Positions 8,793 through 20,659 of a DNA stretch of 64,000 bases are shown piece by piece (the stretch's first letter is position 1; every line of letters starts with the position of its first letter). The stretch covers positions 217,606-281,605 of the forward strand of contig CAVZWL010000008.1 in the NCBI GenBank assembly GCA_963778945.1, written 5' to 3'. The translations under genes and the position numbers were made by a program. The notes below the pieces were generated by a model, which was not told where the DNA came from, searched no databases, and worked only from the letters and a program-made list of their open reading frames with translations. This DNA is from Fen-1254 sp963778945. Lineage in GTDB: Bacteria > Bacteroidota > Ignavibacteria > UBA10030.

Positions 8793-11101
8793 TTATTTCA
8801 TCATCAGCATCTTTATCGTTTTCACATGCGGCTTTGAGCCGTCGGGCGGCGTCGATGTTATGCGGACAAAATAAATGCCGCTCGCGAGCCTGGAGCCGTC
8901 GAATGTTGCCGTGTAATATCCCGCGTCCCTCATTCCGTCGGCGAGTACAGCCACCTGCCTGCTGAGCATGTCAAAGACCTTCAGAGTCACGCGAGCCGCA
9001 TCGGGTATCTGATACCGTATCGTCGTCGAAGGGTTGAACGGATTGGGATAGTTCTGAAAAAGATCGAACACCTTCGGGAGAAGTGTAGTACCCCTGCGGA
9101 CACCGCCGGTCCGGTCGTAAAACTCCAGACCGCCGACCAGGCGCTTGTAATTTCCGAATAAGCAGCGCTCACGCGCCAGAAGTAATTCGTCTCGCCGGCT
9201 AACCCGCCGATACTTTTATACGTTGTTGTTATTCCGCTCGTGTCATAGAATATCGTGCCGAATGCGGCATCCGTCGATATCTGAAGCCGATAGCTCGCCG
9301 CCCCGGCGGATGAATTCCAGATCAACGTTGAATTAGGGCCCACAGAAGCGGCTCCATTGACCGGACTCGACAATACCGGCGGGAAAAGATTGGGAACCGT
9401 CACGCTGCCGCCCGTTATCAGAGGCCGCGGACTTCCTTCGTTGAACATGCACTGCTGCATATACAGTGCCGAGTAACGGCCTGCGGTGGCGGACGAGAGA
9501 AAACGGATTTTACAGAGGATTCCCGCACCGCTGAGATTGGTCGAGCCGGCTCCTGCAAATGTTAATTGCGTGCCCGTAACCGAACTGCTGTACGACCATC
9601 CGCTTGTAAGTGTTCCCGAATTGATAATTCCTTCCGCCTTAAGAACCGACGTATCGTATGCAAGAATCGCCTGAATACTCTGGATATGCATGCCGGGTGC
9701 GAGGGAAGAAAGTGAAACGGGAACATCGATGCTGTCATTGGCAGCGGCCGCCGTATCGGGAATCGAAATACGCACATCGTACACCTGAATCGTTCCCGAA
9801 GCGCCCGTTCCGCCGTACACATCGACCGCATTCACGACAACCGATCCTCCTTTCAGCGCTTGTAATAAGCCGGCGCTGTTTATGGATGCAACGGTCGAGT
9901 CGCTTGTAGACCACGCGTAAGGCGGCGTTCCGCCCGAGACGGTGAATCGCAGTGTATCTCCGTCGATCATATTGACTGTCGAGGGGTTGACGGTCAAACT
10001 CGCAAGATTGACCGTTTGGAAATTTGCAGCCGCAGAATCGCCCTGCACGGTTTCATTGAACAGAATATTCGCCGGATAAATCGTCGATCCGCCGGAATTT
10101 GTCTTCGATACTTTGAATCGGACGTAGACAAGGATGCCGCTGCCGTTCAACGAAGCGCTTCCCGCAAATGACAGATTGAAAACGCCGCTGACATTGTTGC
10201 TGTATGCAGCGGCAGGATAGGATGCGGTCAGGGTTCCCGTCTGGACGATGCCGACGGGAGTCAGCATATCCTGATTGAACAAAATCTGAAAAGATCCCGC
10301 GGTAATATTCAGTCCCGTCACAGCGCTCGTATAAACAGGAAGATTGAATGTCTGGCCTTGAATGTACGATGTATCGTGAATACTCAAACGGAACGCCCTG
10401 ACTTCGATGACGCCGCCGATGGTGTCTATCGTGCCGGCGGAGTCTCTTGCAGCGACCTTTGTAAATCCGCTGTGTGTCGCGGTCAGAAGACCATTCGAAT
10501 CGATCGATGCAGCCGATGGATTCGTCAACGACCAATGATACGGCATTTTGCCGTTCGAAGCCGTGAACTGTTCTTTATCGCCGACAGTCAGCATGCCGTC
10601 CGATGGATAGATCGAGATGGAAAGAGGGGGTTGTATGGAGATAGTTCCGTTGCGAAAAAGGATGGAAGGGCTTCCTTCGTTGAAAAAATTATTTGCCGCT
10701 TCCCCGGAAAAAGAAATTGAATAATCGCCGGTATTCAGAAGCCGAAAACGAACGAACACCAGCACTCCCGTGCCGGTGAGTTGAAGGGAACCAGCCGATG
10801 CGATATTCAGCGTTCCGGCGGCCGATTCATGGTAGCTTATCGAGCCGGTCGAACTCATGCTTCCGGCGGTGATGACGCTGTCCCATGCCATAGCGTAGGT
10901 GTTATAACTCAATTGAAGCTGGTACGAGGTCACGCCCTTTCCGGTCAGCGTTGAATCCACGTAAATCGGAATTGTAAGCTTTGCTCCGCTGACTCCGCTC
11001 GTATCATGAATCGACAGTCCCACCTGTGCATATGCGGCCGCTCCCGCGAACCAGACCGGCAGCAGGAAGAGAAGCATCGTATACTTGAAAGTTCGGATCA
11101 T
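8793..11101 (-). CDS. T9SS-secreted protein with three cohesin-like domains (one frameshift)
   Basis: A signal peptide (to about residue 26, ending AYAQ) is followed by three cohesin-like modules at about residues 27-150, 235-355 and 440-555. Each begins near RLSIHDTS or RISIPDTA and ends with GSGILVYVRFKV-type strands. Ig/BIG2-like domains alternate with them (STVASINSAGLLQALKGG), and a fibronectin III-like domain follows (PNSTLIWNSSAGAASYRLQI). A T9SS type A sorting domain (FQNYPNPFNPSTTIRYQIP) lies in the next frame, so one base was lost or gained near 9065-9090. Joined, the protein is about 769 residues and would be exported and anchored at the cell surface. AAGGTG precedes the ATG at 11101. 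It lies 63 bases downstream of another T9SS protein that carries a dockerin. The frameshift may be a sequencing error. Confidence 0.8.
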
Positions 11102-11164
11102 TCGACACCTTTAAATTTTCAGAACCCGGCGCGCCGAAAAATGCGCCGGGCGTCGTATAATTGA

Positions 11165-14100
11165 TTACTTAAGAAGTATGGTTTTTTTCACCTGAACAAA
11201 TTTGCCCGCAGCGATTCTGTAGAAATAAATGCCGCTGCTGACATGTGCGCCGCCGCTGTTCGTGCCGTCCCAGACCAATTTATACGAGCCGGCATTTTGA
11301 GTTCCGTCGAAGAGCGTCTTGACGATTTGTCCGGTAATATTGTACACGACCAGCCGGACATGCGTGTTATCATCGGGCAGCTGGTAGCCGATCGTCGTCG
11401 ACGGATTGAATGGATTCGGATAATTTTGATCGAGCTGGTACGATGTCGGTTTTCCAATTATCTGAAAAATGGCTGTCGGTGCAAGTCTGGTCATATCGCT
11501 TTCGTTGACGAGAAATTTTGCGACTGCAATCTGCGATGTCACAGTGCCCCGTACATTCTTTGAAGCGCGGAACAGAATCTGGGCGATGTCGCCGTCGTTT
11601 TGAAGCATCGATGAACCGGCCATGGCGATACGGATCAAACCGTTCTTTTTATCATTGTAGTAATTCATCGTCATGCCCGAAGCCGCATCGGCTGTTTTAA
11701 CACTGTCGAAAACCGCCAGCGATGGATCATACTTCAGAGTAAGCTCGATCGAAGAGACGCCGCTTATATTTTTCAAAGAGATTGGCAGCGTAAATAAACT
11801 GTCGGGCACGGCAGTTGTCGCCGGGAACGTCAGTGAAGCATTGGGACTCTTCTGTGCATCGAATTGCGCCTTTGTTAAAAGGGTAAACTTCTTCGCGCTT
11901 GTTCCGATCTCGACCGGGAATCCGGTTATAAGGTTGACAACATACTGCAGAACGAGAGAAGCGTCGTAGGCGGTTATCGTTCCGTTGCCGCTGACATCGG
12001 CGACCGACTGCTGGATCGCATTCAAAGAATCGCCGGACGGGTTGACGATATATTTGAGTATGAGTGAAGCGTCGAAAGCTTGAACAATGCCGTTGAGACT
12101 GACATCGCCCAGAATCGGGTTCAATGATCCGTTCACGCGATAGGAGGAATAATCGACGGAAGCAGTTATCGCCTGACCGGTGCCGCCGGGGTTGGTTGCG
12201 ATCGTCGGTCCGGAGTTGCTGCCCCACCAATTCCATCGTGCATCGATGGTGTACGATTGGTTCGCATTATTGATGCCGTATTGCGCATTATTATAAATAT
12301 CGCAATAATTGACGACCGGATTCGACGAGCCGTTTGCGGTTATGGCGTTTGCATTATTGGTCAGAGAACAGAATGTGATCGTCGGGCTCGCATTGTTCGT
12401 AATGACGGCAGCCTGATTGGAGTAATAGTAAAGCCCGGAGTACTTGATGACGCAATGGGTCAACTGGCACAACGGGTCGAGCGATTGGTCTTCGAAGATA
12501 ATCCCGTTCCAGCCGGGTGACCAATAGTAGGGCGCGCCGGTGTAATTCGCCGGAGTCGTTATAGTGCTGTCGGCATTCGAATCGCCGCCGTAAAAATCGT
12601 CGCGAAGATCAGTAAAAACGATCGTACTGTCCGTTGTCGATCCGCCGACCGCCATGAGGCCCTTGTTGACGGTCAATGATGTGCCCGGGAAGAATTTTAC
12701 GATCACTCCCGGCGCAATCGTCAGAACGGCATTGCTGGCAACAGTATAGTTCTGGAAGATATAAGGGATGTTTTTGATGCCGCCGAAATTCTTTTTTATC
12801 AGCGTAACGTCCTGCGAAAGCGTTTCACCGGCCAGAACGCCGATTCCTTTATAGGTTGTTCCGGATATCGAATCGTTAAGGGTCGATTTCGGATAAGAAA
12901 CGAGGGATGTTTGCATCGGTGCAAACGTGAGATTCCGGAACAAACAGGAATCGAGCGTCGGCGACGAAACGCCGTTCAGATAGACTCCCCAATTCGTTCT
13001 GTCGAACGTGCAGCCCGTAATAGTCGGCGATGATTGCTGCAAATTAATTCCGCCGTCGGTAAATCTGAGTACGGCATGTTTTAAAACACACAGGCTGTCC
13101 GTGCTTACCTGAGCAACGCTGATTCTATTGCCGCTTTGAATAGCAGGGGTCGTAGCAGAACCGTCCTGATTCGTATCGAAAGGATTTCCATAGGAATCGT
13201 CTGCAGGATCCGTGAAGACCACAGGCTGCGAAGCCGTGCCGTTTACGGCAAGCGCTCCGTTTATCTGCCATGCGCCGCCTTTGAATACGACGCCGGCGGG
13301 AATCGTGATGGTCGTGCCGGTATTGATGGTGCAAGTTCCGTACAACACATAAGTAATATCGCTGTAGCCTGCAAGGGAGCGGATCGGCACGGTGCCGTTG
13401 ACGGAATACGTTTCGGGAATTATACCGATGGCCATGTAGCCGACATTCAAGGCGGTTATGCCGGAAAATGACGGGCTGGCAAACATACTGATTGTAACCG
13501 GGGTGAATGCCGTGTTGACCATCTGCGTATTCGTGACCGTCGGATGTCCGCTTCCGAAAGCTCCGAACGCCGAGGTGCTCGATTGTTCGATGGTAGAAGA
13601 ATCCACGACGGCGGCGCAGTTGAACGCACGGACATTTCCGTACTGGTAGTACTGCCCGGTCGAATACCACCAATGATATCCTCCATATCGCACAACGCAG
13701 TGCTTCATGGAATTCAAATTGTCTATGCTCGAAGCGTTAAAATCGATCGAACACCAATTTCCTTTATTCGGAGAGCTGGTATTGCCGTCGTTATTTGTAT
13801 CACCGCCGTACGAATCGTCCTCCATCGATGTAAAGACGATCGGTTGAGCGGCGGTTCCGTCGGCAACCAAAGCCCCCTGAACGCTGATTGAATAATCATA
13901 AGACCAATCGAATATAAACTTGATAACCACGCCAGGCTGAATCGTCAGAACGGCGCCGGAACCCACGATAAGCTGATCGACGATATATCCGACATTGGTA
14001 ATGCCGGCAATATTCCTGGTGGACAGCGTGGCGTTTGAAGAGAGCGTTCCTTCCAGAATTCTGATTCCCTTGCTGGCGTTCCCGGCAAACGTTATACCGG

Positions 14101-16574
14101 CGAAGGCCGGATTGGCGAGAAGAGACATGCCTATAGGATCGGATTTGCAGTTGGAGATGGAGACGCTGCTGATGGACGGCGTGGAATTGTTTTCGCATCT
14201 GATGCCGAAGTCGGTACGAATCCGAGAGTATGGAATTCGTGAGCGATCCTCCCGCATCCGTGAATGTAACGAGACCCCACGCTCTGCTGTCGCCGTTCGG
14301 AGCGTACGAATTATTTCCTCCGAATTTGATCGTGCAGCTGTCAAGTTTGCAGAAAGAATCGTCGCTGGTGCCCTGGAACCGGATGGTGCTCCAGTCGCCG
14401 GCGGAAGGAGAGGAAGAGGCGCCGTCGCCGTTCGTATCTCCGGGGTTTCCGAAATTATCGTCCTTCAGGGACGTAAACACCACATTCCCGGCGGCAAGCG
14501 TTCCCTTCGCTTTGAATCCCCCGTTCACATATATTCCTGCTCCCTTGGATTTGACGACGACGCCGGGATCCACAATAACGTTGGTTCCGGTGTTGATCGT
14601 CACATCGGCGAGAAGCACATACGTAATATTGGAATAACCCGCTACGGTTCTCTGCTTCACTTCACCCGTTGCCGCGACATATTCGCCCAGAATGCCGAGC
14701 GCAGTCCATCCGGTATTGACAAATTTCAGACCGGAAAAAGTCGGATTTGCCGAAACGGACATTGCAATGGGAGTGTATTGAGTATTGAAGATCGTATCGT
14801 TCGAGATTTTCGGATAGGAGGATAATGCTGCATAGATGCCGTAAACGGCATTTCCGATGCTGCAGTTGGATATCGTGGGGCTTGCATTGAACATCGAAAC
14901 TTCGCCCTGATAATAATAGGTGCCGTTGTAATTTTCCGCCCAGGGCAGCGCACCGTACGTCAGCCGGCAGAAATTCAAACTCGAAGTGGAATCGCTTCCG
15001 GGCAGGAAAACTATTCCGCCCCAGTCTCCAACCAACGGGGAGGTAGCGGTTCCATCTTTGTTGCTGTCGTGAGGATTTCCGAAATTGTCGTCTTTGGCAG
15101 AGGTAAACACGATCGTGCTGTCTGCCGTCCCGTTGGCAATGAGCTTGCCCTGAATGTTGATGATTTGCGAGGGTTGGTATGCTTTGATGACGATGCCTTT
15201 ATTGATGGTCAGCGTAATTCCCAGCGGAACGGTAATCTGGTCGAGCAGCAGATATGTGACATTCGGAATGCTGGTTACCGATCGAATAGGAAGAATGGAA
15301 TTTGCCGGCAGTGTCCCGCCGAGAAGGCCGATTGCATCGTAGGTGTTGTCGGAGAAGGAAAAGGCGTTATTACTGAAGACGGGGTTCGCCGAAAACGACA
15401 GAGCAATCGGAACCATCTGGCTTGAACCGATAATATTGTTCGTGAACTTCGGATTGGACACGCCCTGCATCATAGCGCCGTAATAATTCTTTACAAAACT
15501 GCAGCTGTCCACTACAGGGCTCGCGTTATTCATCGTAACGCCGCCTAATTGTCCATATCCGGCAAATGAGACGGCACAATGTCTCATGATGCTGAGTGTA
15601 TCGCTGCCCGAGTTAAAAAAGACACCGCCCCAATTGCCCGCGGCAGGAGCGCTTGCAGTTCCATCGCCGTTTGTATCTCCGCCCAGGTTGTCGTCCATAT
15701 ACGAAGTAAAATATATATTGTTTGCCGACGATCCGGCTGCAGTAAGCCTTTGATTGACATACAGATGAGCTCCGCTGTTGAACTTGAGCACGTCTCCCGG
15801 GCTTATGGTCATGCTTGTATTGCCGGCAATGGTGAAGTCTCCCGGAAAGAAATAGGGAATCGATACGGTATCGAGAACCAGAGTGCCGCCTGTTGTATAA
15901 CTAAAATTCATGTAAATGCCGTTATGCGTGTTCCCGCTCAAACTGTTGATCCCGTTGAAGATCAAAGATGCTTCGCCGTTGTATTGAACCGGCCACATGC
16001 ATGAAGAGATTCCCGAAGAACCGAAGTTGATATTCGTTCCTTCTGAAAGAACAAGTCCGACATTTACCGCATTCGAGAGAGTCGAATTGTTCATCGTCAC
16101 TGCAGCTGTCCCGATAGAGAGGCCGTTGGAATTCGACGAAGCGATTGTGGAGCCTTCGATGTCCGCGTTACCGGCATAGATATAAAGATTAGCTATTCCG
16201 TCGGCGCCGCCGAATTTAATCTGGCATGTATCGAATACTGTATTGCCGCCGCCCGGATAACCGGTTCGTATGCCGCTCCAGTCCCCTCTTTGCGGCAGGC
16301 CGCCGGACGTATCTTTGCTGGATGTAAAAGAAGCCCATCTTGCATGGATATTGCCGCTCACGTACAATCCAGTGCCGGATTGAAACAGCAGAACGACCCC
16401 CGAATCGATGGTCAGAGTATACGGAGAATTGACAGTCAGATCTCCCGTTACGACGTACGGGCTCTTGATCAGTGTCATTTCCGAATCTTTTGCAATAGTG
16501 CCGGAAACATTGGTCTGTGCGAATACCGGCATGCATAAGAGACCGATAAAACAAAAACGGAAGAATGATTTCAT
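11165..16574 (-). CDS. Giant T9SS-secreted beta-helix protein with dockerin and cohesin-like domains (one frameshift)
   Basis: The joined reading is about 1,800 residues. A signal peptide (MKSFFRFCFIGLL..PVFAQ) is followed by at least six modules of about 200 residues. Each has beta-helix strands and an acidic loop of the type DDNFGNPGDTNGDG...GDWSTIRF. After these come a dockerin (GDVSLNGIVQAFDASLILKY and ADVSGNGTITAYDASLVLQY), a cohesin-like domain (about 130 residues, starting near FPATTAVPDSLF) and a T9SS sorting domain (LDQNYPNPFNPSTTIGYQLP). One frame change lies near 14,205-14,222, inside the last of the modules encoded before it. AAGGA precedes the ATG at 16574, and a longer start at 16607 lacks an SD. 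The likely role is a cell-surface adhesin or carbohydrate-binding scaffold; no catalytic motif was recognised. Confidence 0.8.
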
Positions 16575-17425
16575 ATTATGATTCCTTATAAAAAATGATA
16601 CGATCATAGGCCTTTCGTTCGAAAAAGGACGTTTCTATTCGTTTTAAAAATTGCGGGATACAACGGATGGAAATTATTCGACGGTAAAAATTTTCTTGTA
16701 CAATAAGCTGTTGCAGTTGGAAAAAGATGGATATGGGAAAAAGACCCGACAGCAAAAATGAGCTTTCCATATATTCTTTGTTTAAATAGTTATACGTCGC
16801 CATGATGTATTGTATCATCGCTCCATATACTTCCATAATCAATGACGAAGATCACACGATCGACTGCATCTCGATAATGGAGGATGGAGATACGTTCAGC
16901 TTCTTGACAAAACAAAAAGCGGTATCCTGATTTTGCAGTAAAGCTTATGTCGCTCGCTACACATATGTACACTGCCGCATTTCTCTCCTCCTGTCGGCAT
17001 CTCTTCAAGTATAAAGCTGCTGCGTTCAGGATGGAGAAATAATCGATAAACCGTACAATTAAACGCATTTTCATCGAATAAGTCAAGATAGAATGGCCGA
17101 TGCCCTGTGGCGGAGTCACGCGCGGTCTTATCGATGGAAGATCATTTTTCATAAAGGATTGCATGATCGATTCTCAGGCCAATGACTGCAGATAAAAAAA
17201 ATGAACGAATAAAATGTGGATTCAGAAAATGCTTCGGGTAGAGAAAGTTTGCAAATTCTTAAAGATTTCTACAAAAAACATTTGCCTTGAAGAATGTAAC
17301 CGCAACCGGTTCACAGGCTTGCCCGGCGAGTTGTATACGGGGTAGGATGTTGAGTTAGGATTTTAAGACTCTGTATTTGTGCGAACGATGAGAGGAACTT
17401 TTTCGCTTTGTTCCGGTTTTAAAAA
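16575..17425. other. Gene-poor region upstream of the beta-helix protein
   Basis: About 850 bases hold only short ORFs. One minus-strand ORF at 16790-17164 (124 codons) has no SD, no recognisable domain and atypical composition, so I do not call it. The region must contain the promoter for the two large T9SS genes. No clear terminator or repeat was seen. Confidence 0.5.
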
Positions 17426-17599
17426 TTAATGATTTTTTAACATGAATTGGCGGGATTGAAAGCTATCGGGCGGTTGGAAGCAGGAAAGGACCTGATCATT
17501 TACATTCTCAACGCGTTGTTGTTTGACGTCAGTGCCGTTGTCAGCGACGGTTGCGATATAACAATTATCAGAATGCGAATCGATACCCGATAAGTACAT
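17426..17599 (-). pseudogene. N-terminal remnant of an IS110-family transposase
   Basis: An ATG at 17599 begins MYLSGIDSHSDNCYIATVAD, which resembles the start of the DEDD transposases of the IS110 group, where the first catalytic aspartate sits in GIDxHSDN. The frame continues through VKQQRVENVNDQVLSCFQ and ends after 57 residues. A full IS110 transposase is 300 to 450 residues, so the rest is gone. No IS ends were identified. This marks an old insertion in a decayed stretch. Confidence 0.55.
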
Positions 17600-18033
17600 G
17601 GCCATCCCCTTTGATTATGGATGTTGTTGACTAAGACACTTGAGGTCCCGGCCATTTTAAAGGACCAGAAGCATTCGTCTTCTTTCTGCAATTTCTATTG
17701 CCATTTCTAAAAAATGATATTGTATTCCAAGAGGCGTAAGATTTATAACTGCCGCATAGCGCCGCCGGATCATATACATTCAAACCATTGCATCGGCAGG
17801 AAAAACTCCTTAGACCGGTATCGGCATGAGCCTCATGTCCGGAAAAATTTTACCGAGTATTGGCCATCCGGTGCAGACTATATTGCATTTAATCTGCCAT
17901 TCCATTAGCTTTCAACTATTCCGCTTAACAATTTGCATAGGATGCGCCGGGTACGGCAGCAGCGCTGCACATTTTTCATGCCTCCGGTCATGCGGAATAT
18001 ATGAACCATATCCAATTGTAAAGGGATTTTACA
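17600..18033. other. Non-coding or decayed DNA
   Basis: I see no supported gene here. A plus-strand frame ending at 17908 finishes with GADYIAFNLPFH, which faintly resembles the C-terminus of the cupin at 42.0 kb (GADYIAICLPAF), so it may be a remnant. The upstream part of that frame carries no recognisable domain. AAAGGG near 18020 is the SD of the next gene. Confidence 0.4.
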
Positions 18034-18393
18034 GTGAAACACTATTTTATTTTGATCATGCTTGCCTTTTTTTGCAACGCATGTAAGAAGGACAATCTGC
18101 CGGATTACAATCTTATTTCTGAACAGATTCTTGCTGTAAAAGATTATACTCCAACACAGCGTTCGCTGATTTTCAATTGGTGCAAAGAACATCACATGGT
18201 TATCTACGATGTCGATAGAAGCATTCCGAATCAAAAAGAAAGCATCCAGATTATAGCTGATATTCAAGAGCCGCTGGAGTTCGGCGAACATATTGCGTTC
18301 CTCAAACAAAAACTGCTTTCTGATAATCCAAAATGCGAAATTAGCTGGCGCGGTGAAAATAATATTTATACATTCACATTAAAGATCAGGTAA
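18034..18393 (+). CDS. Small putative lipoprotein of unknown function
   Basis: This is a 119-residue protein with a GTG start preceded by AAAGGG. The N-terminus KHYFILIMLAFFCNACKKD looks like a lipoprotein signal with the modified cysteine in CNAC, though the lipobox is weak. The mature part is soluble and mixed in charge (YTPTQRSLIFNWCKEHHMVI). I do not recognise the family. It sits between a decayed IS region and a small membrane protein on the same strand, with a 180-base gap, so it is probably transcribed alone. Confidence 0.55.
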   Translation: MKHYFILIMLAFFCNACKKDNLPDYNLISEQILAVKDYTPTQRSLIFNWCKEHHMVIYDVDRSIPNQKESIQIIADIQEPLEFGEHIAFLKQKLLSDNPKCEISWRGENNIYTFTLKIR

Positions 18394-18574
18394 GCCGTCC
18401 GAATTTTAACGGAAACTCAAGAAAAGCCCGCAGCCGATAATGAGGCATCATACGCATACAAAACATGCTCCTCGTTACAAGCGAAAAATATATACTTCAC
18501 CGCCGCTGTGCTGGCCGGCTGATACAAAATGAAAATAATATCCGGAATTTGTGAATATTTAAAGGTGAACTTGA

Positions 18575-19000
18575 ATGAAAGAAACATTAAAAATCATGCC
18601 TCTTATGCTGTATTTTTTCATAGGCATCATCTCTTTCATGATGGCATTGAAGAGTGTGTTTTCAAAAAAATATTTGCCTTTCCATGAAAAAGCTGCCGGC
18701 AAACCATGGAATGAAATTGATCGGCCGCTTCAAATCGTCATCTTATCGATTCTAAGACTCGGCGGCTTGGGCTTTTTGATGATGTCGATTTTAATGGTCG
18801 TTTGTCCTCTTGTCGATATTTTCGCTCCAAGCATATTCTATAAATATTTTATTCCGATTCTTGCTTTCATCTATTGCACGGGACTTTTTGCTAACAACTA
18901 TTATCTCTATAAGAAAACAAAAGCAGATGCACCATGGAAGGGTTCCCTGTATGCAATGTTTGCCGTCATAGCCGGAATTGTTATTTCACTCGTAAATTAA
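18575..19000 (+). CDS. Small integral membrane protein, unknown function
   Basis: This 141-residue protein has about four transmembrane segments: LMLYFFIGIISFMMALKSVF, a second near RLGGLGFLMMSILMVVC, a third near YFIPILAFIYCTGLF and a last near LYAMFAVIAGIVISL. AAAGGTG precedes the ATG. The loop between helices 1 and 2 contains HEKAAGKPWNEIDRPLQIVI. No family is recognised with confidence. Its hydrophobic layout and good SD support a real gene. Confidence 0.65.
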   Translation: MKETLKIMPLMLYFFIGIISFMMALKSVFSKKYLPFHEKAAGKPWNEIDRPLQIVILSILRLGGLGFLMMSILMVVCPLVDIFAPSIFYKYFIPILAFIYCTGLFANNYYLYKKTKADAPWKGSLYAMFAVIAGIVISLVN

Positions 19001-19032
19001 TTTATTCATCAATCCATTCATCAGAATCAGTC

Positions 19033-19146
19033 ATGGAGAGAGTGTGGGTAAAATTAATTATTCCATTCCTCTTATTAGGGTTTATACATTATGGAGCATA
19101 CCATTTTCACTTTTGCCAAAAAAGTCTTAATCTATCCTGTCCTTAA
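19033..19146 (+). CDS. Possible 37-residue hydrophobic peptide
   Basis: ATG at 19033 encodes a peptide with one hydrophobic segment (KLIIPFLLLGFIHYGAYHFH) and a C-terminal CQKSLNLSCP. There is no good SD. It lies 33 bases after a small membrane protein gene. It may be chance or a decayed end of that gene. Confidence 0.2.
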   Translation: MERVWVKLIIPFLLLGFIHYGAYHFHFCQKSLNLSCP

Positions 19147-19262
19147 AATATGAACAAAGAATAAATTACTGGTCATATATTTGTGCTTGCGGTTAAAACG
19201 ATAAATATTCCGGTGGATGACAGCAAAAAAGCGGAGAAAAGAATTTAAAAGGAGACCAAACT

Positions 19263-19631
19263 ATGGCAGGTGTATACGAACTTCAACATAAAGGTAAAAC
19301 AATTCTCTGCATGGATATTTCAGGCCTGCAATCAAAGGACAAACTGGAATTTAAAAATCGCGTCGAACATGCAAAGGAAATCATACGGAAACATCCCCCC
19401 AAATCGCTTTTGGTCATCACAGAAGTAACAAATACGGGATTTGATGCAGCAGTGGCAGGCATCATAAAAGATTATGCGCAGCATAACACGCCCTATGTAA
19501 AAGCCAGCGCCGTCGTCGGAATAGTGGGATGGTCGAAAATCATATTAACCGCAGTAAAAGCTGCGACGGGAAGAGATTTCTATCTGGCAGATACGATGGA
19601 AGAGGCGAAGGAATGGCTTGTAAAACAATAA
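19263..19631 (+). CDS. STAS/SEC14-like domain protein
   Basis: This 122-residue cytosolic protein resembles small STAS-like proteins of Bacteroidota. It has an N-terminal beta strand (YELQHKGKTILCMDISGLQ), a helix with the segment HPPKSLLVITEVTNTGFDAA, and then YVKASAVVGIVGWSKIILTA and DTMEEAKEWLVKQ at the end. Such domains usually mediate protein interaction in signalling; the partner is unknown. AAGGAGACC gives a strong SD seven bases before the ATG. The gene is isolated. Confidence 0.65.
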   Translation: MAGVYELQHKGKTILCMDISGLQSKDKLEFKNRVEHAKEIIRKHPPKSLLVITEVTNTGFDAAVAGIIKDYAQHNTPYVKASAVVGIVGWSKIILTAVKAATGRDFYLADTMEEAKEWLVKQ

Positions 19632-19728
19632 GAGATGAATGTAACTGCTGCATCGTTCGCTTGGCCAAGTAAGATAAAGTGTTGAACGGGAACCGCTTGT
19701 CACAAAGTATTATCGAGAGATATCAATT

Positions 19729-20526
19729 TTGCGGAAAAGAATTTTGACAATACTCCCTTTGGTTCTTCTCTTTTTTATGACTCGTTGTCTTTCTCAAAAA
19801 CTTGATCATGCACAAGATGAACAAACCTGGCAAGATTTTGTCAGGACAGTGAAACAACTTCATTCTTGGGATAGTGCAGGATATCCTGCTGAAGCGCACT
19901 CTCTTGCGCGGAAAATGCTCGGCATCGAGGAAGAAAAATATGATTGGGGCTGCGGCCATAAACTGATTGTAGCGGATTCTCCTTTTACTGAAGTAAGTGT
20001 CAAGCCGCAGCAGGACGTGTGGAGGACCGAAGACCAGATATTGATATGCAGCGCAGATCTTTGCGGCGGCGCTCATCCAGAATATGTTTTAGGAATGGGC
20101 TGGATGGGACCGGCAGGCGGAGTTCTTTGTGTGTATGATTCATCGATGCGAAAACTTGCAGGGATTGATACGTATTGTATTTGGGGTTTGAGCTTACGCG
20201 ACCTGATTCATGATGGAAAGAATGAAATCATTTGTTGGTCAGACGAACACCATGGAACAGGCGAATGGTTTAGGTTTCTTACAATTTATAAATATTATGA
20301 CGGCTTTGGTCTTAAAACCATCTGGCAAGGTGAATTGTATGCTGAAGTGCTAGGCAAAATTGATAAATACGATATAGAGATAAAAAATGAAAAAGACAGA
20401 CCTGCAGTCATTTTAAAAAAGCATGTTATTTCTGAATATAAAATTGATAATGTTGTTCAAAAAAAACAGCTTCAACCGTTAGAAACATACAATTGGAATT
20501 CCAAAACCCGGCACTTTGAAAGATAG
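19729..20526 (+). CDS. Exported protein of unknown function
   Basis: This 265-residue protein begins with TTG at 19729. The N-terminus RKRILTILPLVLLFFMTRCL is a signal peptide, possibly of a lipoprotein with the cysteine at residue 20. The mature part contains ICSADLCGGAHPEYVLGMGW and FLTIYKYYDGFGLKTIWQGE, reminiscent of the beta-propeller-like repeats of exported proteins that report a value plus description. No catalytic motif is seen. The start is uncertain because no clear SD precedes it. Confidence 0.5.
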   Translation: MRKRILTILPLVLLFFMTRCLSQKLDHAQDEQTWQDFVRTVKQLHSWDSAGYPAEAHSLARKMLGIEEEKYDWGCGHKLIVADSPFTEVSVKPQQDVWRTEDQILICSADLCGGAHPEYVLGMGWMGPAGGVLCVYDSSMRKLAGIDTYCIWGLSLRDLIHDGKNEIICWSDEHHGTGEWFRFLTIYKYYDGFGLKTIWQGELYAEVLGKIDKYDIEIKNEKDRPAVILKKHVISEYKIDNVVQKKQLQPLETYNWNSKTRHFER

Positions 20527-20659
20527 GGCCACAATCGCCTCCTGCATAAAATCTTTTCAATGATCGAAGATAGAAACGGCCTGCATGAATACGGCCGTTA
20601 TGAGTACAAAATAGATGTTCTTAGAGGGAACTCAACAAACATATTTTGAGGAGTTTAGT

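Noticed and set aside
8987..14344. Programmed frameshifting in the two T9SS genes
   Set aside because: No slippery sequence or conserved pseudoknot was evident at either site, and other genes in the window have similar single-base shifts.
16790..17164. 124-codon minus-strand ORF
   Set aside because: No SD, no recognisable domain, and the amino-acid composition is unlike real neighbours.
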